A stretch of 34,564 nt of DNA from a virus. The notes beneath the pieces are model-generated. The model saw nothing but the letters and a program-made list of their open reading frames with translations, did not search any database and was not told the DNA's origin. The DNA is taken from the IMG/VR virus record IMGVR_UViG_3300024520_000271, positions 1 to 34,564 of that record. The stretch is one strand, 5' to 3'. Below are positions 29,277-34,564 of this stretch, piece by piece. Numbering within the stretch: position 1 is the stretch's first letter; every line of letters begins with the position of its first letter. Position numbers and translations under genes: made by a program.

Positions 29277-29324
29277 CACCAAACTATGTAACGTAAGCGA
29301 AGCGGTGTTATATAGTTTGGTGTT
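29275..29324 (+). repeat. Inter-gene inverted repeat E10
   Basis: AACACCAAACTATGTAAC (29275-29292) pairs with GTTATATAGTTTGGTGTT (29307-29324) at 17 of 18 positions. It shares ACACCRARCTATGTAACG and CGGTGTTATAT with E9 at 25064-25100. No T-run follows, so it is not a simple terminator. Confidence 0.7.
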
Positions 29325-29340
29325 AGCAAAAAAAATAAAT

Positions 29341-30576
29341 ATGTTTAAGTTAAGAGATTACCAGCAGGATTTATCTAATAAGGTAGCTTCTGTTATTAAA
29401 GAAAATAAGATAGCTATTCTAAATGCTGAAGTTAGAACTGGGAAAACTCATGTAGCTTTAGATGTGGCATCTAGATATAAGAATGTTTTATTCATTACAA
29501 AGAAGAAAGCAATATCATCTATAGAAGATGATTATAAAACAGCAAACCACTCATTTAATATAACAATAATAAACTATGAAAGCTTACATAAAATTCAAGG
29601 CGTTTTTGATTTGGTTATATGTGACGAATCGCATAATCTGGCAACCTATCCAAAACCTAGTAAAAGAATTAAAGCAGTTAAGCAGTTCGTTACTAATGAC
29701 TTACTACTCTTAACAGGAACTTTGTTACCTGAATCAAACAGTCAAATTTTTCATCAGCTTTGGGTAAGTCCTCACAGTCCTTATAAGAATTGTGGTAATT
29801 TCTATAAATGGCATAAGATTTATGGCACGCCTGCAATAGTTTATACTTCTTACGGAGAGGCTAAAGACTATAGCGTAGTTGATTATGATAAAATTAAAGG
29901 AGTTGTAGAACGTCTTAAAGTATCATTCACTCAAAAGGAAGCAGGATTTACTACTAAAGTTAATGAGCATATTGTTAAAGTAGATATGAAACAATCTACT
30001 GTTAACTTAATGAATAAGCTTAGAAAGGATTTAGTAATTGAAGGAAAAGAAGAAACTATCTTAGCAGATACGGGTGTAAAGCTTATGAGTAAGCTGCAGC
30101 AAATGAGCAGCGGCACTGTTAAATTTGAGAGTGGTAATGCTAAAACATTAGACACTACTAAAGTAGATTACATTGCAGAACGTTTTAAAGGTAAGAAGTT
30201 AGCTATCTTTTATTATTATAAGCAGGAGTTAGAAATGATTAAAGATAAGTTCAAAGATACTTTAACGACTGATTTAGAAGAGTTTAACACTACGGATAAA
30301 CATATAGCTTTGCAGCAAATATCGGGTGCTGAAGGGATTAACTTATCTAAAGCTGATGTATTAATCTTTATTAACTTTGGTTTTAGCAATACTAAATACA
30401 TTCAGGCAAAAGATAGATTAACTACAATGGATAGGAAAGTTAATGATGTATATTTTATCATATCTAATAATGGTATTGATATGAATGTTTACAATGCATT
30501 ACAAAATAAAAGAGATTACGTACTACAAACATTTAAAAGAGATGAAAGAGCAACAATATCAAAAGAAAATCAGTGA
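29341..30576 (+). CDS. SNF2/DEAD-like DNA helicase
   Basis: The 411-aa protein (MFKLRDYQQDLSNKVASVIK) is a SNF2-type SF2 helicase: Q-motif-like N-terminus, Walker A AEVRTGKTHVAL (residues 29-40), DESH (95-98), LLLTGTLLPES (about 124-134), and C-terminal LAIFYYYKQE, QQISGAEGINLSKADVLIFI and motif VI QAKDRLTTMDR. It likely unwinds or remodels DNA in phage replication. The start at 29341 is chosen over an upstream in-frame codon at 29305, because the latter would begin inside inverted repeat E10. The 3' end overlaps the nuclease gene by 35 bases. Confidence 0.87.
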   Translation: MFKLRDYQQDLSNKVASVIKENKIAILNAEVRTGKTHVALDVASRYKNVLFITKKKAISSIEDDYKTANHSFNITIINYESLHKIQGVFDLVICDESHNLATYPKPSKRIKAVKQFVTNDLLLLTGTLLPESNSQIFHQLWVSPHSPYKNCGNFYKWHKIYGTPAIVYTSYGEAKDYSVVDYDKIKGVVERLKVSFTQKEAGFTTKVNEHIVKVDMKQSTVNLMNKLRKDLVIEGKEETILADTGVKLMSKLQQMSSGTVKFESGNAKTLDTTKVDYIAERFKGKKLAIFYYYKQELEMIKDKFKDTLTTDLEEFNTTDKHIALQQISGAEGINLSKADVLIFINFGFSNTKYIQAKDRLTTMDRKVNDVYFIISNNGIDMNVYNALQNKRDYVLQTFKRDERATISKENQ

Positions 30577-30832
30577 TAACCTAACTAAAGAGGGTTGGTT
30601 TGTAACCAACTTAATAAAAACTAATCGCAATGGAATACCTGATCTGTTAGCTTTAAAGGATGGAGAGCCTCCGAAATTCATAGAATGTAAGACTCCAAAC
30701 GGTAAATTGTCTGTAATACAGAAATATATGTTAAAGTTGCTATCATCTTTAGGCTTTTGTGTATCAGTTAGTTATGGTATGGAGATAAAAAAATATGAAA
30801 ATAATAAAGAAAAAGATACGGACTTATTCTAA
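30542..30832 (+). CDS. VRR-NUC type nuclease
   Basis: The 96-aa product has the PD-(D/E)xK core in VRR-NUC arrangement: NRNGIPDLLAL (Pro33-Asp34), KFIECKTPNGKLSVIQ (Glu48, Lys50, Gln60) and MLKLLSSLGFCVSV. Stand-alone VRR-NUC proteins are common beside phage SNF2-type helicases, where they are thought to process DNA structures. An upstream in-frame codon at 30485 lies within the helicase gene; the ATG at 30542 gives a normal length. Confidence 0.87.
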   Translation: MKEQQYQKKISDNLTKEGWFVTNLIKTNRNGIPDLLALKDGEPPKFIECKTPNGKLSVIQKYMLKLLSSLGFCVSVSYGMEIKKYENNKEKDTDLF

Positions 30833-30870
30833 AAAGTTGTATTTTTACAAAGAATTAAAAAACTAAACAA

Positions 30871-31125
30871 ATGTATTTATTAGAAGACAGTAAAAAAGAT
30901 TTATTTGAAAGAGAAGAATATCTTACAAGAGTAGAAGGAACTAATAGAATTTTAGAGTTTCCTTTTCGTATGAAGATTAAAAATGTATTGCATCGAGTAT
31001 TTGTGGATGTAATGATAACAGTTGAAGATGAAAAAGATTATTTTGAATTTGACATTGTAGATGATTTTTATACACAAGATCAAAAAGATGGAATTGAGAA
31101 CCTTTTAAATAAAGAATTATGTTAA
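30871..31125 (+). CDS. Hypothetical 84-aa protein
   Basis: An acidic 84-aa protein (MYLLEDSKKDLFEREEYLTR) with a beta-rich centre (NRILEFPFRMKIKNVLHRVF, VDVMITVEDEKDYFEFDIV) and a helical end. It overlaps the next small gene by 7 bases. A TATTTTTAC box lies 30 bases upstream, similar to TATATTTAC before the OB-fold gene, but is a weak promoter match. No family recognised. Confidence 0.6.
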   Translation: MYLLEDSKKDLFEREEYLTRVEGTNRILEFPFRMKIKNVLHRVFVDVMITVEDEKDYFEFDIVDDFYTQDQKDGIENLLNKELC

Positions 31126-31292
31126 GCGAGTATATTAGAATAAGTCATTCGATTGATTCAATCAATAACTTTGAACAAGTTAAGCCAACTTTTAAATGGA
31201 TTAGGCATTTTGGTAATGCTTTTAAAGATGTACAAGGAATACAGGAGAAGAAACAATTATTATTAACACAACTAAACAATATAGAATTATGA
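31119..31292 (+). CDS. 57-aa protein coupled to the annealing protein
   Basis: A 57-residue helical protein (MLSEYIRISHSIDSINNFEQ, ending EKKQLLLTQLNNIEL) fills the gap between the 84-aa gene and the annealing protein, with start and stop both in short overlaps (ATGTTAA before, ATGA after). The double coupling makes it a real gene. The layout suggests a partner of the recombination proteins; no family recognised. Confidence 0.65.
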   Translation: MLSEYIRISHSIDSINNFEQVKPTFKWIRHFGNAFKDVQGIQEKKQLLLTQLNNIEL

Positions 31293-31846
31293 GTACAGAC
31301 AATTTAGAATTATGGAATAGGGTTTGTAAGACAGACCCGAAGCATACAAAGAACGCAAAAATAGGAGGTATGAAAATTACAGCAGTTGCTCCTCAATATC
31401 AAATACTAAACGCCACTAGAGAATTTGGGGTTTATGGTCAAGCATGGGGCTTTAGAAATATAGATTTCGATTTCTCTTTAGTTGAAAAGTTTAAGTTAGT
31501 AGTATTAAAAGCCACGTTCTTTTCTCCTGGCGGAGAGTGTCAGATAGTTAATAGCTCAAAAATATTTATGGATAGAGCAGAGACTATGGTAGATTCAGAT
31601 TTTGCTAAGAAAATGGAGACAGATGCTTTAACTAAAGTATTATCTAAAATGGGTTTTAATGCAGATATTTTTATGGGGAGGTTTGATGATGTTAAATATG
31701 TTAACGAAATGAAAGCAGAGTTTACAGAGAAACCCGCTTTAGATGATTCTAAATTAGATGGATGTGATAAATGGAGTGATGAACAAAAAGAAGCAGTTAA
31801 AAATAAATTCAAATTAACTAAGAAACAAATAGAATTATTAAAATAA
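31289..31846 (+). CDS. Rad52-like single-strand annealing protein
   Basis: The 185-aa protein starts MSTDNLELWNRVCKTDPKHT and has GGMKITAVAPQYQILNATRE, VYGQAWGFR, then METDALTKVLSKMGFNADIF plus MGRFDDVKYV (residues about 108-140). The last block closely resembles the TDAL..ALS.iGf.ADiymG pattern of phage Rad52/DUF1071-type annealing proteins. It would anneal complementary single strands in recombination-dependent replication. The C-terminus ends with a small helical HeH-like part (DEQKEAVKNKFKLTKKQIEL). An OB-fold ssDNA-binding candidate follows. Confidence 0.8.
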   Translation: MSTDNLELWNRVCKTDPKHTKNAKIGGMKITAVAPQYQILNATREFGVYGQAWGFRNIDFDFSLVEKFKLVVLKATFFSPGGECQIVNSSKIFMDRAETMVDSDFAKKMETDALTKVLSKMGFNADIFMGRFDDVKYVNEMKAEFTEKPALDDSKLDGCDKWSDEQKEAVKNKFKLTKKQIELLK

Positions 31847-31873
31847 AATACATATATTTACAAAAAAATAACT

Positions 31874-32227
31874 ATGAAAATAACAGGAAAAATAACAGTA
31901 ATTAAAGAAGTAGAAAAAGGAACTACTAAAGCCGATAAGAACTGGTCTAAAGTATCATTCTTATTAGAAACAGATGAAACGTATAATAATTTATATTGTC
32001 TTAATATCTTCTCTATGGATGATGCAGAAAAAAACAATGTAGAAAACTTTACTAAGTTTAATAAGGTTGGTCAAATGGTAGACGTTGAATTTAACGTCAA
32101 AACTACTGAGTGGAATGGTAAACACTTTACAGAATTAGCAGCATGGAAAGTATTTAAAGCTGAAGCTGTAGAGATTCCGCAAATGGAAGGAACTACTGAA
32201 GCGTTAAATGATGCGTTACCGTTTTAA
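31874..32227 (+). CDS. DUF3127 OB-fold ssDNA-binding protein
   Basis: The 117-aa product MKITGKITVIKEVEKGTTKA, with NWSKVSFLLETDETYNNLYC, a VGQMVDVEFNVKTTEWNGKH core and the terminal DALPF, matches the DUF3127 OB-fold family that acts as the phage SSB. The acidic, hydrophobic end (ALNDALPF) imitates the partner-binding tip of bacterial SSB. It follows the annealing protein and is closed by a hairpin at 32241. Confidence 0.8.
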   Translation: MKITGKITVIKEVEKGTTKADKNWSKVSFLLETDETYNNLYCLNIFSMDDAEKNNVENFTKFNKVGQMVDVEFNVKTTEWNGKHFTELAAWKVFKAEAVEIPQMEGTTEALNDALPF

Positions 32228-32240
32228 TTAATAAGAACTC

Positions 32241-32266
32241 AGGGAGGTAGTTAATTCTATCTCCCT
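32241..32266 (+). terminator. Hairpin after the SSB-like gene
   Basis: AGGGAGGTAG (32241-32250) pairs with CTATCTCCCT (32257-32266) with one G-T wobble around TTAATT. It is the hairpin of 18621-18644 with one extra base in each arm. Confidence 0.7.
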
Positions 32267-32281
32267 TTATAATTTATAGAT

Positions 32282-32518
32282 ATGGCAAAGAAAAAAGCAA
32301 GTGCAAAAGGTAGAAAGCCTTTTAAAAGGAAAGTAACTACAATTACTAAAGACTTAAAGCAAGTTGATTTAGAAGATTCTATTGAAGAAGTAACTGAAGA
32401 GCTTAAAAAGAAGACTATCGTATTAGATAAAGGTATCTTAAATTTCAACTGGGTAGCTCGTGAATATAATATTTCTGTAGATGAAGCAAAGAAATTAGTA
32501 AAAGAAGCTAATAAATAA
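32282..32518 (+). CDS. Hypothetical 78-aa protein
   Basis: The product begins with a Lys-rich tail (MAKKKASAKGRKPFKRKVTT), continues with an acidic helix (LKQVDLEDSIEEVTEELKKK) and ends with ILNFNWVAREYNISVDEAKK, which resembles a helix-turn-helix. Its stop overlaps the start of the sigma-like gene by one base (TAATG), so both are probably translated together; the pair may be functionally linked. No family recognised. Confidence 0.65.
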   Translation: MAKKKASAKGRKPFKRKVTTITKDLKQVDLEDSIEEVTEELKKKTIVLDKGILNFNWVAREYNISVDEAKKLVKEANK

Positions 32519-33114
32519 TGAGAGATTTAATTTTAATAGAAGTTTATTTTGATGAAACTTTAAGAGGCTATATTAAGAAGTTAACCCCTCATTTATATGA
32601 GGAGGCTCATTCTCAATTTATGTTAAACGTAATGACTAAAATTGATGAAGATAAGTTAGTTCGTTTACATGAATCTAAAGAGCTTCAATATTACCTTGTA
32701 ACAATGGCTCGAAATATGGTAGTTAATTTTTGTTCTGATTTCAATAAGAAGTATAGAGATTATTTAAGTTATGATAAATGGTTAGACATAGATGGATATG
32801 AAGAAGATAAACAACGCTTCCTATCTAATGAGTGTAGCGTAGAGGAGGGGCTTATAGATGTAGAAAAAGAGTATCTAATTAATGAGCTTATATTAGATGT
32901 TAAAGCATGGTTAAAAGGTAGAGCCGAAAGAATCGAAGGTGCTTATTATGATGAAATACTATTTAATAAGTATTTTAGTGGTGGTTTAACCTTTAGAGAG
33001 ATAGCGGAACAAACAAAGATACCATTATCAGAAATTTACAACGGTGTATCTAACGCACAAAATATAGTATTAATGAAATTTCAACAAAGATATGACAACA
33101 TTATTAATCAATAG
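32518..33114 (+). CDS. Sigma-70-like transcription factor
   Basis: The 198-aa protein has two regions of the sigma-70/ECF layout: an N-terminal helical domain with a region 2-like ELQYYLVTMARNMVVNFC plus NKKYRDYLSY (residues about 56-85), and a C-terminal region 4-like HTH, LTFREIAEQTKIPLSEIYN (157-175) followed by the recognition-helix continuation GVSNAQNIVLMKFQQRY. Between them lies an acidic linker. It may redirect host RNA polymerase to phage promoters; the recurrent ACTTTTAAATATAT motif is one candidate target. Upstream genes are coupled. Confidence 0.72.
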   Translation: MRDLILIEVYFDETLRGYIKKLTPHLYEEAHSQFMLNVMTKIDEDKLVRLHESKELQYYLVTMARNMVVNFCSDFNKKYRDYLSYDKWLDIDGYEEDKQRFLSNECSVEEGLIDVEKEYLINELILDVKAWLKGRAERIEGAYYDEILFNKYFSGGLTFREIAEQTKIPLSEIYNGVSNAQNIVLMKFQQRYDNIINQ

Positions 33115-33316
33115 TATAGTAATAGGTTACATGTGTTATTCAATAGTAACTTTTAAGTTACCTTCATCTATTAAGGATGCTTTTAAAACATTGTTTAATT
33201 GTCCTAAGTGCTATACTTTTTGGCTTACCTTAGTAGTTAGTCAAGATTTAAAGTTAGCTTTATTATCTTCTTTGGTTGCATTTCTTTTAGATTCATTTGT
33301 AGTAACTAAGTTATGA
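33092..33316 (+). CDS. Small membrane protein (DUF1360-like)
   Basis: The 74-aa product has two or three hydrophobic segments (residues 3-21, 40-50, 55-72) and the signature FNCPKCYTFWLTLV (about 35-48), close to the C-x-x-C-x-x-F-W pattern of DUF1360 membrane proteins. It overlaps the sigma-like gene by 23 bases. Its role in the phage is unknown. Confidence 0.65.
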   Translation: MTTLLINSIVIGYMCYSIVTFKLPSSIKDAFKTLFNCPKCYTFWLTLVVSQDLKLALLSSLVAFLLDSFVVTKL

Positions 33317-33498
33317 TAGAAGATTTAGAGTGGGTTGCATCCCTAACACGTTTAAAACAAGAAGATAAGCAAAGACTTTTAAATATACATAGAACTTTGT
33401 TTACTTCAATACCTGATCCTTGTATGAATTGTCCCGATCAAATTAGGCAAGCAGTAAACAGAATAAAAAAATACCATGAAAAAGAAAGAAATAAGTGA
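33313..33498 (+). CDS. 61-aa CxxC protein
   Basis: The product is helical (MIEDLEWVASLTRLKQEDKQ) with a C-terminal DPCMNCPDQIRQAVNRIKKY. This CxxC followed by an amphipathic helix occurs in small uncharacterised proteins ahead of terminase genes in Bacteroidota phages. Start overlaps the preceding stop (ATGA), and the 3' end overlaps the small terminase by 23 bases. Confidence 0.65.
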   Translation: MIEDLEWVASLTRLKQEDKQRLLNIHRTLFTSIPDPCMNCPDQIRQAVNRIKKYHEKERNK

Positions 33499-33937
33499 GA
33501 AACATAAATCTGTTGTAGATGAATACTTTTTAAATGGATTCAGTAAACCTTCAGCATATTCTACACAATATGAAGTAGAAGGTATTGCAGCCTCGAGAGG
33601 CTTTTATAAGATGTGTTTAAGACCTGAAGTTAAAGAATACTTCATGGCATCACAAAAAGACCTAGCAGCCTCAATAGGACTATCTAAAGAGGTTATCGTA
33701 GGGACACTAGCAAAAGATATAGAATCTTACAATGAATTCGTAGCTTTAGCGAATCAGGATAATCTTACAGAGAAGCAAGAAAAAAAATTCAATAGATTAG
33801 CACAAATCTACAACCATAATTCTAAGATAAAATCTATGGAAGTTATATCTAAATTATTAGGACTTTTTGAGCCTGAAAAAGTAGAGATAAAACAGGTAAA
33901 TTATACGGTAGATTTTGGTACAAAAAATGATGCCTAA
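33476..33937 (+). CDS. terS: Terminase small subunit
   Basis: The 153-aa protein follows the small terminase pattern: KHKSVVDEYFLNGFSKPSAY (residues about 10-29), VEGIAASRGFYKMCLRPEVK (about 34-53; the Y..A..lL..P.V motif), then a long helix (DLAASIGLSKEVIVGTLAKD) and a C-terminal segment VEIKQVNYTVDFG that would contact TerL. It recognises the packaging site. The gene ends two bases before element copy B (33939-34046), which is thus a candidate region for pac or cos. Confidence 0.82.
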   Translation: MKKKEISEKHKSVVDEYFLNGFSKPSAYSTQYEVEGIAASRGFYKMCLRPEVKEYFMASQKDLAASIGLSKEVIVGTLAKDIESYNEFVALANQDNLTEKQEKKFNRLAQIYNHNSKIKSMEVISKLLGLFEPEKVEIKQVNYTVDFGTKNDA

Positions 33938-33938
33938 C

Positions 33939-34046
33939 TTGTTTGAAAACGGGAAATTTTCTTTTTTTTCCCACTTTGAAACAAATTTGCCCTTGCTATC
34001 ATTGGCTCATATTAAATGTGCGCTAGTATATATATATATAACAACA
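33939..34046 (+). repeat. Twin ~110-bp structured element, copy B
   Basis: Same arms as copy A (GTTTGAAAACGGGAAA 33941-33956 and TTTCCCACTTTGAAAC), a different T-rich loop, then GCTATC, GCGCTAG and (TA)7 with ACAACA. It follows terS directly and precedes a promoter box and the next gene. Copy A and copy B are 17,666 bp apart on a 34,395-bp circle, nearly opposite each other. Confidence 0.75.
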
Positions 34047-34074
34047 TTTTTTTTCTCTATTAAAAATATAGTTG

Positions 34075-34082
34075 TATATTTG
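34075..34082 (+). promoter_or_regulatory. TAnnTTTG promoter box
   Basis: TATATTTG, matching the Bacteroidota minus-7 box, 23 bases before the ATG at 34105. No clear TTG at 19-20 bases upstream. It lies just after element copy B. Confidence 0.5.
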
Positions 34083-34104
34083 TACAAAATAAATACACAA
34101 TATT

Positions 34105-34446
34105 ATGACAATAGATGAACAACAAGAAGACGAATATTTCAATAGAAAAATATATATAAATGGTAAATTTATGTTGGATGATAAATTTGATGTAGATGGA
34201 GGTATTAAAATTGACTTCGCTTTTTTTCATGGTACAATGTTTGAATTTGAAACTTTATTAATAAAACATAAAGACATTGTAGATAAATATAAATTAGAAT
34301 ACACGTTTTTAACTGCAGAAGAGATAAGACTATTAGAATTACCGACACCAAACTTTAAAAGTATCAATACTAATATAGCAGAAGAAAAAAGATATTTAAG
34401 AACTGGTTATAACACTATTACTTCAGGAACATTTAAACAATATTAA
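34105..34446 (+). CDS. Hypothetical 113-aa protein
   Basis: The product (MTIDEQQEDEYFNRKIYING) is an acidic alpha/beta protein with GGIKIDFAFFHGTMFEFETL and EYTFLTAEEIRLLELPTPNF. It follows element copy B and a promoter box and is followed one base later by the HTH-like gene repeated at both ends of the window, so it begins the packaging transcript that leads into the large terminase. No family recognised. Confidence 0.7.
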   Translation: MTIDEQQEDEYFNRKIYINGKFMLDDKFDVDGGIKIDFAFFHGTMFEFETLLIKHKDIVDKYKLEYTFLTAEEIRLLELPTPNFKSINTNIAEEKRYLRTGYNTITSGTFKQY

Positions 34447-34564
34447 CATGAGAATAGAAGAACAATTAATACAAAAGAAAACATTTAAACAAATTGCAAA
34501 TTTCTTAGGTATATCAGAAGGGGATGTATCAGAAAGTTTAAATAGAACAACACCACGCAAAATA
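34396..34564. repeat. Terminal direct repeat, right copy
   Basis: Repeats 1-169 with six substitutions; see the left copy. It contains the 3' end of the 113-aa gene and the first 117 bases of the HTH-like gene. Confidence 0.9.
34448..34564 (+). CDS. HTH-like gene, partial second copy
   Basis: This is the first 39 codons of the gene described at 53-307, cut by the window's end. Relative to that copy, codon 25 changes GGC to GGG, codon 34 GCT to ACA (Ala to Thr), codon 35 ACT to ACA and codon 37 AGA to CGC. It is the same locus on the circular genome, not a second gene. Confidence 0.85.
   Translation, partial: MRIEEQLIQKKTFKQIANFLGISEGDVSESLNRTTPRKI

Noticed and set aside
30840-30848. TATTTTTAC before the 84-aa gene, and TATATTTAC at 31853 before the OB-fold gene, as promoters
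   Set aside because: The final G of TAnnTTTG is missing and there is no TTG at 19-20 bases upstream in either case.
34021-34046. (TA)n run as a simple microsatellite of no meaning
   Set aside because: The run occurs at the same place in both copies of the twin element with conserved flanks, so it was kept as part of that element.
33915-34118. 67-codon open frame across the end of terS and element copy B
   Set aside because: It reads through the repeated non-coding element, has a low-complexity hydrophobic translation and no coupling to neighbours. The element's copy A has no matching open frame.
1-34564. tRNA genes, CRISPR arrays, integrase/repressor lysogeny module
   Set aside because: No cloverleaf with T-loop GTTCRA pattern, no regularly spaced repeats and no recombinase or CI-like repressor were seen by eye; an automated scan would be decisive.

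Overview
The window is one unit length plus a short overlap of a circular or circularly permuted, AT-rich (roughly one-third G+C by eye) tailed-phage genome. The first 169 bases recur at the end with six mismatches, so the unit is 34,395 bp. The host is probably a Bacteroidota bacterium, most likely Flavobacteriia: translation leaders are A-rich without GGAGG, several intergenic promoters fit the Bacteroidota pattern TTG-N19-TAnnTTTG, and the structural proteins resemble those of flavobacterial siphophages. A tape measure protein, tail-tube candidate and tail-completion proteins indicate a siphovirus. I see no integrase, excisionase, repressor, tRNA or CRISPR array, so a lytic lifestyle is likely.

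Layout. (1) Packaging: small terminase (33476-33937), a spacer with a 108-bp element, small genes across the artificial ends, then large terminase (996-2225). (2) Tail genes 2636-10922: a chaperone with a probable -1 frameshift at a T10 run, a tail-terminator-like protein fused to a BspA/DUF285-like domain, gp10-like and other structural proteins, and a 1138-aa tail protein. (3) A minus-strand cluster of five small genes (10985-12551) driven by its own promoter. (4) Two proteins sharing an 'RLDENG' motif (12630-14303) and the tape measure protein. (5) Head genes 16393-21692: XkdF-like protease, acidic scaffold-like protein, major capsid, tail-tube candidate, portal, connector. (6) Lysis-type genes 21695-22598 plus an M15 peptidase at 25140. 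(7) DnaQ-like exonuclease and a second array of small, mostly zinc-ribbon genes with unusual spacers (24247-25139). (8) Replication/recombination 25559-32227: DUF1599-like protein, HNH endonuclease, a large SF2-helicase protein with a polymerase-palm-like C-terminus, a second helicase, VRR-NUC nuclease, Rad52-like annealing protein and DUF3127 OB-fold protein. (9) A sigma-factor-like regulator (32518) leading back to the small terminase.

Most promising signals: the helicase/polymerase-like fusion lacking the Walker A lysine; the twin ~110-bp elements half a genome apart whose hairpin arms are identical but loops differ; the two small-gene arrays, on opposite strands, sharing inter-gene elements; the phage sigma-like factor together with a recurrent ACTTTTAAATATATG motif; the -1 frameshift; and the tail-terminator/BspA fusion. 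Functional names are from motif and family recognition by reading; no database search was run.
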